Assembly: GCA_910585945.1 (NCBI GenBank)
Contig: CAJUHZ010000001.1
Span: forward strand, 1-64,000
Length of the DNA stretch: 64,000 bases
Direction: 5' to 3'
From: an uncultured Bilophila sp.
GTDB lineage: Bacteria; Desulfobacterota; Desulfovibrionia; Desulfovibrionales; Desulfovibrionaceae
Shown here piece after piece: positions 17,941 to 25,281 of the stretch; positions within the stretch are counted from its first letter, which is position 1; every line of letters starts with the position of its first letter. The notes beneath the pieces were generated by a model. The model was not told where the DNA came from. It ran no database searches and saw only the letters and a program-made list of their open reading frames with translations. A program made the translations under genes and the position numbers.

Positions 17941-19218
17941 CTACATGAGCCACTTCAGCGGGACGAGAGAGAGCGAGGGGAAGAAAAGCAGGAGGAAAAG
18001 AATGAGAACTTCAACCAGAAGGAAGGGCAAAAGACCCCGGATCAGTCTGCCGATCCCCATGTTGCCGATGCCGCAGATAACGTACAGCACCGTACCCACG
18101 GGCGGCGTGATCACGCCAAGACCAAGGTTGAGGATGAAAAGCAGACCAAAATAGTAGGGGTCGATACCCGCCTGCTGGATCAGCGGGTAAAAGACCGGCG
18201 CGAAAATGAGCACGTTTGGCGTCAGGTCCATGACCATGCCCGCCGCGAACAGGAACACGTTGATCGCCAGCAGGAGCAGAACGGGCTTGTCGATCAGCGG
18301 CTCGAAGAACGAGGCCATCTGCATGGGGATCTGCGCCGCGGTGATGAACCAGCCGACAGCCGTGGCCGTGGCCACGATGAGCATGACCACCGACGTCGTG
18401 CGCGCGGCCCGGGCGCACGCCCGCAGCAGTTCGCGGAACGAAAGCTCCCGATAATAGAGCGTGCACACCACAATGGCGTACACCGCGGCGAACGCGCCGC
18501 CTTCCGTCGGCGTGAAGAAGCCGAAGCGGATGCCGCCAAGCAGCAGCACGGGCATCATGAAGGCGGGAAGCGCGTCCATGAGAATCCGCACAGACTCCTG
18601 CCGGGTGAAGACCACCCTGTCGTTGTAGCCGTCCACCCGCACGATGACAAACCAGACGCACAGCAGGGCCAGACCGATGAGCAGGCCCGGAATCAGCCCG
18701 ATCATGAACAGCTTGGTGATGGACAGGCTGACGGTTGTGCCGAGCAGGATGAAGTTGGTGCTCGGCGGGATGATCGGTCCGAGAATGGCCCCGGAGGCGA
18801 TGACGCCGCCGGCCCGCCCCGGCTTGTAGCCCACCTGGGCCATCATGGGCAGCAGGAGACCGCCCAGGGCCGCCGCCTCGCCCACGGAACTGCCCATCAA
18901 CCCCGCAAAAATGACGCTGGAAACAACCGCGGCGTAGCCAAGCCCCCCCCGCACGCGGCCGATAAGCAACTGCGCCAGACGCACCACGCGTTCGGAAAGC
19001 CCGCCCACAGCCATGATCTCGCCCGCGAAGACAAAAAACGGAATGGCCATCAGCGGATAGTTGTTGGCGCCGTCAAGCATCGCCTGGGGAATGATCATGC
19101 TGTCCCACATGCCCGAATGGTACATGAGCACCACGGAACACAGCACCAGCACAAGGCAGATCGGAATGCCGAGAAAAAGCAGCAGGAACAGGCTGACAAG
19201 GAAAATGGCAAGTTCCAT
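17941..19218 (-). CDS. dctM: TRAP transporter large permease, DctM type
   Basis: This 425 aa membrane protein has about twelve helices and carries out solute:sodium symport in a TRAP transporter. Typical DctM segments are visible: NYPLMAIPFFVFAGEIMAVG, GSSVGEAAALGGLLLPMM and GAILGPIIPPSTNFILLG, and near the end LGLGVITPPVGTVLYVICGI. The start lies one base after the dctQ stop. A GC-rich imperfect hairpin (about 17884-17919) follows the stop codon. Confidence 0.94.
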   Translation of the reverse strand: MELAIFLVSLFLLLFLGIPICLVLVLCSVVLMYHSGMWDSMIIPQAMLDGANNYPLMAIPFFVFAGEIMAVGGLSERVVRLAQLLIGRVRGGLGYAAVVSSVIFAGLMGSSVGEAAALGGLLLPMMAQVGYKPGRAGGVIASGAILGPIIPPSTNFILLGTTVSLSITKLFMIGLIPGLLIGLALLCVWFVIVRVDGYNDRVVFTRQESVRILMDALPAFMMPVLLLGGIRFGFFTPTEGGAFAAVYAIVVCTLYYRELSFRELLRACARAARTTSVVMLIVATATAVGWFITAAQIPMQMASFFEPLIDKPVLLLLAINVFLFAAGMVMDLTPNVLIFAPVFYPLIQQAGIDPYYFGLLFILNLGLGVITPPVGTVLYVICGIGNMGIGRLIRGLLPFLLVEVLILFLLLFFPSLSLVPLKWLM

Positions 19219-19219
19219 T

Positions 19220-19771
19220 TCACCCCTCCCTGCTCATGCCGAAATCGGCGGCGGGCCGCCTGACCAGCCGGATGAAATCGCGCGCGTGAATGATGAAGGC
19301 GACAAACGCCATGATCGGGAGCGTGCCGTTGATCAGGGCCATATTGACGTTGGTCGCCACGGACCAGGTGTCCGCCGTTTGCAGGACAAGATGAATGCCG
19401 CCCGTGAACAGCAGGCCGAGCGCGAAAAGCCCGAGACCCGACGCCACCAGGTCCACCGCCTTGCGCGGCGCGCCGCGCAGGAGGTTGATCAGCAGATCCA
19501 CCGCAATATGCTTGTGCCGGTAAAAAGCCTCGATGCCGCCGATGAACGTGATGTAAATGAAGAGAAAACGCGCCCATTCTTCGCTGGGCGGAAAACTTGA
19601 GCGGAAAACATAGCGCAAAAAGGCGTTGAAAAAAACAAGGCCGATCATGCCAAGAAAAATGGCGGCGCAGAACAGTTCAAACAGCAGTTCGCCGCTCAGT
19701 TTCCAGTCCGCCGCCCTGGGTTTGCTTTCCACGCCTTTGGGCGTGGCGTCTGACGAAGGTGCGTCACGCAT
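19220..19771 (-). CDS. dctQ: TRAP transporter small permease, DctQ type
   Basis: The protein has 183 aa and four membrane helices with the family pattern (FLRYVFRSSFPPSEEWARFL, a typical helix-2 stretch). It forms the membrane complex with DctM. The N-terminus carries a hydrophilic extension of about 28 residues. GGAGGT precedes the ATG. The gene lies 95 bases behind dctP, separated by an intrinsic terminator, so the permease genes are probably expressed below the binding protein. Confidence 0.92.
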   Translation of the reverse strand: MRDAPSSDATPKGVESKPRAADWKLSGELLFELFCAAIFLGMIGLVFFNAFLRYVFRSSFPPSEEWARFLFIYITFIGGIEAFYRHKHIAVDLLINLLRGAPRKAVDLVASGLGLFALGLLFTGGIHLVLQTADTWSVATNVNMALINGTLPIMAFVAFIIHARDFIRLVRRPAADFGMSREG

Positions 19772-19815
19772 CCATCCTACCTCCCCAACAAATCCTTGTG
19801 ACGGTTGGCCGGGAC

Positions 19816-19847
19816 GAAAAAGGCCGGAATCGGCAAGGATTCCGGCC
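19816..19847 (-). terminator. Terminator/attenuator between dctP and dctQ
   Basis: On the minus strand a perfect 10 bp stem GGCCGGAATC / GATTCCGGCC with a 6-base loop is followed by TTTTTCG. It sits 18 bases after the dctP stop inside the operon. Confidence 0.88.
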
Positions 19848-19865
19848 CGGATTCAGCCCTGGCGC

Positions 19866-20867
19866 CTAGTTCGCGGTGCGGTAACGGGCCGCGCTGTCGA
19901 GAATTTCCTTGGCGTTCGGCACGGTTTCGTAGAACAGCTTCCAGCTTTCCTGCCCGGCTTTCGCCAGAGCTTCGCGGAAGGCCGGGGAAGGCTCGGAAAT
20001 TTTGCCGCCGCCCTTGGTGATGGTGTCCACAGCCTGCTTTTCGCCCTTGGCGACGATTTCCCACACGTCGTCCGCGGCACGCTTGGCGGCTTCGTTCACC
20101 CAGGCTTTTTCCTGATCGCTCAGGCTCTGGTAGAACTTTTCGTTCATGTACAGGGAATGGATGACGAGGATATGCCCGCTCAGGGTGATGTGCGGGGTGA
20201 TTTCATACATCTTGAGGGCCGTGATATCGGCAAACGGGCTGTCGCCGCCGTCGATGGTGCCCTGGTCAAGGGCGCTCGGCACTTCCGCGAAGGGCATGGC
20301 CTGGCCGCTGATGCCGCACGCCTTGGCGAAGGCGATGTACAGCGGGATGTTCGGCACGCGCATCCGCAGGCCGTGCAGGTCTTCCATCTTTTCAATGGGT
20401 TTCTTGGTGTAGAAGTGGCGGAAGCCGAGCGGGAAGGCGTTGAGCACGCGCAGGCCGGACTTTTCGATAAAGCCGTCGGTGATGAGCTTCAGCGTGTCGC
20501 CGTCCATGGCGCGACGAGCGTGGTCAAGGCTGTCGTACAGCATGGGGGTTTCAAACATGGCCATGGCCGGATGCAGGGCGGAAGTCTGCGTGCCGGTGGC
20601 GCACATCTGGATGATGCCGCGCCGGGTGTTGGCGATGTAGGCGTCTTCCTTGCCAAGCTGGCTGTTGGGGAACACCTGCACCTCGAACTTGCCGTTGGAA
20701 AGTTCATTCAAGTATTTGCCAAAATTGCGCATCCCGATGGTTTCGGGTTCGCCTTCGGGTTTCATGCCCGCGATTTTGATGACCACCTTGTCAGCCGCGG
20801 ACGAGCTTGTCAGCCCGATCCCCAGCATGAACCCGAGAACGCAGAAGGCCGCAATCAGCTTTTTCAT
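19866..20867 (-). CDS. dctP: TRAP transporter solute-binding protein, DctP type
   Basis: This periplasmic receptor of 333 aa has a clear signal peptide (MKKLIAAFCVLGFMLGIGLT, cleavage near SSSAA). DctP-family features include the QLGKEDAYIANTRRGIIQMC region, the ligand-contact region LNAFPLGFRHFYTKKPIEKM, and GLRMRVPN with the conserved arginine that binds carboxylates. This suggests a C4-dicarboxylate-like or other organic acid ligand. The ATG at 20867 has GGGAGA upstream; a TTG one codon earlier is less likely. The 268 bases before it up to ribB hold no gene. Confidence 0.94.
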   Translation of the reverse strand: MKKLIAAFCVLGFMLGIGLTSSSAADKVVIKIAGMKPEGEPETIGMRNFGKYLNELSNGKFEVQVFPNSQLGKEDAYIANTRRGIIQMCATGTQTSALHPAMAMFETPMLYDSLDHARRAMDGDTLKLITDGFIEKSGLRVLNAFPLGFRHFYTKKPIEKMEDLHGLRMRVPNIPLYIAFAKACGISGQAMPFAEVPSALDQGTIDGGDSPFADITALKMYEITPHITLSGHILVIHSLYMNEKFYQSLSDQEKAWVNEAAKRAADDVWEIVAKGEKQAVDTITKGGGKISEPSPAFREALAKAGQESWKLFYETVPNAKEILDSAARYRTAN

Positions 20868-21135
20868 CAAAAGATCTCCCTGTTAACTAACCACATCGCG
20901 GCATCGTTGCCGACGCCCGCCTGATCCCCCGCGGTCGCGCCGCCGGAAGGCGGCAAACCGCCGCCGCTCCCGCCTGCCCGCAATGCTATGGCAGGCATGG
21001 CAATAACGGCTTTTTTTCTGCATATCATCATCCCGGCGCTGTGGCAACAGCACATCGCGAGGGCACGCGCCAAATGAAGGACGACTGTTCCCCGCTGAAA
21101 CGCGACATGCCGAGGGAACGCCTCCCCCCGCGTCG

Positions 21136-21846
21136 TTATGCGGAAAAACGCTCCCCGCCGGATGCGAAGCCGGCGGAAGCGGAACGGTAGGCCACAAGAT
21201 CTTCCACGCTCAGCACGCCCATGTCGTGATCCACGGCGAACGCGACGATATCCGGCAGACGCGCCATGCGTCCGTCAGGGAGCGTCAGTTCGCACAGCAC
21301 GCCGCAAGGCTTCAGACCGGCCAGGCGCATGAGATCCACAGTGGCTTCGGTATGCCCGCGCCGCTCCAGCACTCCGCCCGGTCGCGCCGTCAGCGGGAAG
21401 ACATGGCCGGGGCGGTGCAGATCCGCCGGCTTCGCGCCCTCCGCCACGGCGGCGCGGATGGTGCGCACCCTGTCGGCGGCGGAAACGCCGGTGCTCACCC
21501 CCTCGGCGGCTTCAATGGACACGGTGAAGGCCGTGCCCTGCCGGTTTGTATTGCGATCCGTCATGGGCGGCAGTTCAAGGGCGCGGGCATGTTCGTCGGT
21601 CAGACACAGGCAGACGATGCCGCTCCCCTCCCGGATAAGCAGGGCCATTTGCTGTTCGGCAAGGGTCTCGGCGGCGAAAATCATGTCGCCTTCGTTTTCC
21701 CGATTTTCGTCGTCCACGACAAGGACGCCCCGGCCCTGGCGCAGAGCCTCAAGCGCGGCCTCCACCCGGCGGCGGGGCGAACCGAAACGCGCAAGAAGCG
21801 AAGAAGAAGAAGAAGAAGAAGAAGAAGAAGACTGATGCCGATCCAT
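21136..21846 (-). CDS. ribB: 3,4-dihydroxy-2-butanone-4-phosphate synthase
   Basis: RibB makes the four-carbon precursor of riboflavin from ribulose 5-phosphate. The 236 aa chain has the metal and substrate motif DDENRENEGD, the segment CLCLTDEHARALELPPMTDR, and RPGHVFPLTARPGGVLERRG with GHTEATVDL. It is RibB only, with no GTP cyclohydrolase II domain. The ATG at 21846 has AGGAG seven bases upstream; earlier in-frame codons lack one. Residues 6-16 are a run of eleven serines encoded by (TCT)10 plus TCG, which is outside the fold. An FMN riboswitch lies upstream. Confidence 0.95.
   Translation of the reverse strand: MDRHQSSSSSSSSSSSLLARFGSPRRRVEAALEALRQGRGVLVVDDENRENEGDMIFAAETLAEQQMALLIREGSGIVCLCLTDEHARALELPPMTDRNTNRQGTAFTVSIEAAEGVSTGVSAADRVRTIRAAVAEGAKPADLHRPGHVFPLTARPGGVLERRGHTEATVDLMRLAGLKPCGVLCELTLPDGRMARLPDIVAFAVDHDMGVLSVEDLVAYRSASAGFASGGERFSA
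21800..21831 (-). repeat. In-frame trinucleotide microsatellite in ribB, (TCT)10
   Basis: Ten TCT units plus a TCG encode eleven serines just after the ribB start. Slippage here would change linker length by whole residues without altering the frame. Confidence 0.9.
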
Positions 21847-21918
21847 GATGAGACTCCTCATGGCGCAAGGTTCAGCATCAGGGCGAAACGCCACCCTTCC
21901 GAAAAACATCGATCAGCT

Positions 21919-21938
21919 TGAAATCACATGTGATTTCA
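21919..21938. promoter_or_regulatory. Perfect 20 bp palindrome in the ribB leader
   Basis: TGAAATCACATGTGATTTCA is a perfect palindrome 73 bases upstream of the ribB start, between the riboswitch and the gene. It could be a dimeric regulator site in DNA or a hairpin in the leader RNA. Confidence 0.5.
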
Positions 21939-22092
21939 CGAGAGATCCGCAAATCCGCCCGCAGAAAATCCCCGCACGCCCGCGTGGCCTGTTCTGCGAA
22001 TCATGAGCGGAAAAGCCTCACTTTTCGCTCACCTGCAGGCAGACGCTCCCTGTCGGGAAGGAAGGCGATACAGCGCGGGCCGCGCATGGCCC

Positions 22093-22240
22093 GGCGCACG
22101 TTCTCTTTCATCCGGACTTTTACCGTCGGCTCCGGCCTCGCACCGGATCTGCTGACCTCTCCCCGTGGAGAGCGCTCGCGGGCTTCCCGGCATGGCCGGG
22201 ATACCGCCGGTGGGGACTTTCACCCCGCCCTGAGACGCCT
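22093..22240 (-). ncRNA. FMN riboswitch (RFN element)
   Basis: Read on the minus strand, the hallmark core GGGCGGGGTGAAAGTCCCCA followed by CCGGCGGTA is present. After a hairpin region come GGTCAGCAGATCCGGTG, GGAGCCGACGGTAAAAGTCC and GGATGAAAGAGAACG. The closing stem pairs CGTCTC with GAGAACG. These are the conserved blocks of the FMN aptamer that represses riboflavin genes when FMN is abundant. It lies about 250 bases before ribB. I do not see a clear intrinsic terminator as expression platform. The rest of the 468-base gap holds only the palindrome. Confidence 0.93.
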
Positions 22241-22314
22241 CCGAATCTGTCCCCTTCAGGCATGAAGGTCAAGCGAAAAGGTCGAGACGAATCTTTCCCA
22301 CGGCCGCCATTCCG

Positions 22315-22782
22315 TCACCCCCGGTGGGAAAGTTCGCGCCGCACGTCCATGGCCTCGGCCCGGCGCTTCAGTTCATCCCGGTGATCGTGGAGCTTGCGGC
22401 CGCGGGCCAGGGCGATTTCAACCTTGACGCGCCCCCGGCTGAAATAGAGCTTGACCGGCACAACGGTATACCCCTTTTGTTCCACCCCGGCGGCCAGCAT
22501 ACGGATTTCCTGATCGTGCAGCAGGAGCTTGCGCGGCCGATCCGGCTGCTGCTCCACATAACCGGCATTGGCGTAGGGGGCGATGTGCAACCCCACAAGG
22601 TACGCCTCGCCCCCGCGAAATTCCACATAGCTGTCCTGAAAGCTGGTCTGGTGGGCGCGCAGGCTCTTGACCTCGGGGCCAATGAGCACCAGGCCGGCTT
22701 CCTTGAATTCCAGCAAATCGTAGTAATGGCGGGCCTTGCGATTTTCCGCGATGAGCGATCCGCCGCTTTTTTTCGCACTCAT
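22315..22782 (-). CDS. smpB: SsrA-binding protein SmpB
   Basis: SmpB delivers tmRNA to stalled ribosomes. The 155 aa basic protein has NRKARHYYDLLEFKEAGLVL, GPEVKSLRAHQTSFQDSYV and the C-terminal RGRKLHDHRDELKRRAEAMD that mimics the missing tRNA part. The ATG at 22782 overlaps the rsmI stop and has AGGAGA upstream. The tmRNA gene itself is not seen nearby. Confidence 0.96.
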   Translation of the reverse strand: MSAKKSGGSLIAENRKARHYYDLLEFKEAGLVLIGPEVKSLRAHQTSFQDSYVEFRGGEAYLVGLHIAPYANAGYVEQQPDRPRKLLLHDQEIRMLAAGVEQKGYTVVPVKLYFSRGRVKVEIALARGRKLHDHRDELKRRAEAMDVRRELSHRG

Positions 22783-23645
22783 GGCTTGTCTCCTGTTGTC
22801 ATCATGGCGTAAATCGCCTTCACCGTCCATCCCCGCGCCCGGATCTGGACGCGCCGGGCCACGTCGCGCGGCGATCCGCCCTGTTTGCGCTCCTCGGCAA
22901 TCAGGGCGAGAACGGCGTCACGATCCGCGACTGTCTCACCTTCCGGCGGGCCGATCACCACGGTGATTTCCCCCAGCAGGTCGTCAACGGCAAGCGCCTG
23001 CCCTGTCCTGTCAAGCACCCGGCCGTCGGGCAGCAGCCGGCCGCAGACAAAATCCTCATGCGTTTTGGTCAGTTCCCTGGCGATGCAGACCTCGCGCTCG
23101 CCAAGCACGGCCCGCGCGACAGTCAGCGTGGCGGCCAGACGATCCTTGCGCTCGAAGAACACCAGCGTCAGCCCCAGAGCCGCAAAGGGGGCCAGCGTTT
23201 TTTCCCGATCGCCGCGATCGCGCGGCAAAAAACCCAGAAACGCAAACGGTTGCGGCGCGATGCCGCTGCCGGCCAGCGCGGTGACGGGCGCGCTCGGCCC
23301 CGGAACAACGGAAACAGGAAGGCCCGCGGCCCGGCAGGCGCGCACCAGGCGGTAGCCGGGATCCGCAACCAGGGGAAGCCCGGCGTCGGAGATCAGGGCC
23401 AGGCGCTTGCCCGCGTTCAATTCGGCAAGAACAGTCGCGAGGCGGATCTCCTCATTGTGATCGTGGAAGCTCATGAAGCGGCGCGGCGTCACCCCGCAAC
23501 GCGCGCACAAAAGCCCGGCGCGGCGGGTGTCTTCGGCAAGAACCGCATCCGCCTCTTCAAGCACGGCCCGCGCGCGCGGAGAAAGATCACCAGGGTTGCC
23601 AAGCGGGGTTGCGACGATCCATAACATCGGAGAGTTCGAGGACAT
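22779..23645 (-). CDS. rsmI: 16S rRNA (cytidine-1402-2'-O)-methyltransferase
   Basis: RsmI methylates C1402 in the ribosomal P site using SAM. The 288 aa tetrapyrrole-methylase-fold protein shows WIVATPLGNPGDLSPRA, AEDTRRAGLL, SDAGLPLVADPGYRLV and VPGPSAPVTALAGSG. The ATG at 23645 has GGAG upstream and overlaps the end of yraN; a second ATG six codons later is possible. The stop overlaps smpB, so both are coupled. Confidence 0.94.
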   Translation of the reverse strand: MSSNSPMLWIVATPLGNPGDLSPRARAVLEEADAVLAEDTRRAGLLCARCGVTPRRFMSFHDHNEEIRLATVLAELNAGKRLALISDAGLPLVADPGYRLVRACRAAGLPVSVVPGPSAPVTALAGSGIAPQPFAFLGFLPRDRGDREKTLAPFAALGLTLVFFERKDRLAATLTVARAVLGEREVCIARELTKTHEDFVCGRLLPDGRVLDRTGQALAVDDLLGEITVVIGPPEGETVADRDAVLALIAEERKQGGSPRDVARRVQIRARGWTVKAIYAMMTTGDKP

Positions 23646-24108
23646 GGCGAAGATGCTCCGCGTGCAGGGTTGCGCCCGCGTCCACGACGCAGACGGCGTC
23701 GAAGCGGCAGGGCTTGTCCCACAGGCCGCCGGCCGCGAGGTACGCGCGCGCCGCCGCGACGAAATGCCGGCGCTTGGCGGGAGTCAGGCTTTCCGCCGGC
23801 GAGACCATGCCGTCCCGCGCCCGGGTGCGGACTTCAACAAAGACGAGCGTGTCGCCGTCCAGGCAGACCAGATCCAGTTCATGCCGCCCGCTCCGCCAGT
23901 TGCGCGCCACTTCGCGCAGGCCGGAACGGCGCAGAAGATCGGCCGCAGCCTGCTCTCCGGCCCTGGCAAGCGCCTGTCTGTCCCCGCGGCCGCCCCTCCT
24001 GCCGTCGCCGGAGCCGTCCGGAAAGGCATCCGGGAGAGAACCCGGGGAGGAATCCGGACGCCCCGCGCCCCGTGATCCGCGAGCGGCCTTGTTTACAGCC
24101 CCGCTCAC
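23587..24108 (-). CDS. yraN: YraN/UPF0102 family endonuclease-like protein
   Basis: This restriction-endonuclease-fold protein (173 aa) has the family core AGEQAAADLLRRSGLREVAR, then RSGRHELDLVCLDGDTLVFV with the nuclease-type E..D..V.VEVR residues and TPAKRRHFVAAARAYL. The function is not established; it often lies in rnhB-yraN-rsmI strings as here. I chose the GTG at 24108, which overlaps the rnhB stop as GTGA. The ATG at 24183 would overlap rnhB by 78 bases. The first 40 residues are a low-complexity Gly/Arg/Ser extension. Confidence 0.88.
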   Translation of the reverse strand: MSGAVNKAARGSRGAGRPDSSPGSLPDAFPDGSGDGRRGGRGDRQALARAGEQAAADLLRRSGLREVARNWRSGRHELDLVCLDGDTLVFVEVRTRARDGMVSPAESLTPAKRRHFVAAARAYLAAGGLWDKPCRFDAVCVVDAGATLHAEHLRHVLELSDVMDRRNPAWQPW

Positions 24109-24860
24109 ACCAAAGAACCCTGCCGGCGTTCGGGAACAGGCGCGCCAACGACGCCGCGGAAGGTCTTCCGATGCAGGGGGCATGGCCCGACAGCGGCCAG
24201 CGCCTCCAGATGCTCCCGTGAGCCGTAGCCCTTGTGACGGGCGAAACCGTAGGCGGGATAGCGGCGATCCAGCTTGATCATCAGCGCGTCGCGGAACGTC
24301 TTGGCCAGAATGGAAGCGGCGGAGATCACCGGGACGCGCGCGTCTCCGTCAACAACGGTTCGCTGTTCCGGCGGGCGCGCCCACCCGCGGGCGCGGAAAA
24401 AGGCTTCCGGAATCGCCTGATTGCCGTCGATGAGCAGGCCGGCGGGGCGGGCTTTCAGAACGGACGCCGCATGGCACATGGCCTTGAGCGTGGCCTGAAG
24501 GATGTTGACGCGATCGATCTCGGGAGGCCAGACCACGCCAAGCCCCCAGGCCAGGGCCACGGCCCCGATCTCGGCCGCCAGCCCGTCCCGGCGGGAGGGC
24601 GGCACGATCTTGGAATCGGCCAGACCCGCTATCGTGACCCCGGCAGGCAGGATCACCGCGGCGGCCACGACAGGCCCGGCCAGACAGCCGCGCCCGGCCT
24701 CGTCGATGCCGGCGACAAGCGACGGCTGGAGATCCGGAAACAGCGTCCGGGCATCAATGAGCGCCGCTTCAGGGATCAGACTTTCCTGAAGCGGCGTTTC
24801 GTTCCTTTTTCCGCGCGCCGGGCGTTTGCCCGGCTCCGCTTTCCGCGGCATGGAAGCCAT
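24105..24860 (-). CDS. rnhB: Ribonuclease HII
   Basis: RNase HII removes ribonucleotides from DNA-RNA hybrids. The 251 aa protein has the catalytic signature VAGIDEAGRGCLAGPVVAAA, then LADSK, LLIDGNQAIP and ISAASILAKTFRDALM. The N-terminus carries about 45 basic residues before the domain. No good Shine-Dalgarno is visible at 24860 or at the ATG three codons later, and the gene starts ten bases after rplS, so reinitiation is likely. Confidence 0.94.
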   Translation of the reverse strand: MASMPRKAEPGKRPARGKRNETPLQESLIPEAALIDARTLFPDLQPSLVAGIDEAGRGCLAGPVVAAAVILPAGVTIAGLADSKIVPPSRRDGLAAEIGAVALAWGLGVVWPPEIDRVNILQATLKAMCHAASVLKARPAGLLIDGNQAIPEAFFRARGWARPPEQRTVVDGDARVPVISAASILAKTFRDALMIKLDRRYPAYGFARHKGYGSREHLEALAAVGPCPLHRKTFRGVVGAPVPERRQGSLV

Positions 24861-24870
24861 GCAGGAATGA

Positions 24871-25218
24871 CTAGTAACGCTTCTTGGGCTTGATGCGCGC
24901 GGCCTTGCCCTTGAGATCGCGCAGATAGTACAGGCGGCTGCGGCGCACGCGGCCTTCGCTCACCAGTTCCATATGATCCACGAAAGGCGAATGCAGGGGG
25001 AAGATGCGTTCCACGCCCACGCCGTCGGAGATCTTGCGCACAGTCACCGTCGCGCCGGTGGCGCCCCGATGGATGCGGATGACATTGCCCTGGAAAACCT
25101 GGATGCGTTCCTTTTCGCCTTCGACAATGCGAAAATGCACTTTCACGGTGTCGCCGGACTTGAAGGCCGGGATATCCAGGCGCATCTGTTCGCGTTCGAT
25201 CTTTTCGATGACTGTCAT
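24871..25218 (-). CDS. rplS: 50S ribosomal protein L19
   Basis: The 115 aa protein shows the L19 pattern: FKSGDTVKVHFRIVEGEKER, FQGNVIRIHRGATGATVTVR and the ending RSRLYYLRDLKGKAARIKPK. The ATG at 25218 has AAGGAG seven bases upstream. It follows trmD, as in most bacteria, with a 63-base gap. Confidence 0.97.
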   Translation of the reverse strand: MTVIEKIEREQMRLDIPAFKSGDTVKVHFRIVEGEKERIQVFQGNVIRIHRGATGATVTVRKISDGVGVERIFPLHSPFVDHMELVSEGRVRRSRLYYLRDLKGKAARIKPKKRY

Positions 25219-25281
25219 GCTGCTCTCCTTGGGAGTTCCTTGCACTTGGCGGCGGGGCGTCCCGCCTGTTCAAACCGTAAA

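Noticed and set aside
17815..19263. 482-codon plus-strand open frame opposite dctM
   Set aside because: It is antisense to a clear TRAP permease, rich in His/Gln/Glu with no recognisable fold.
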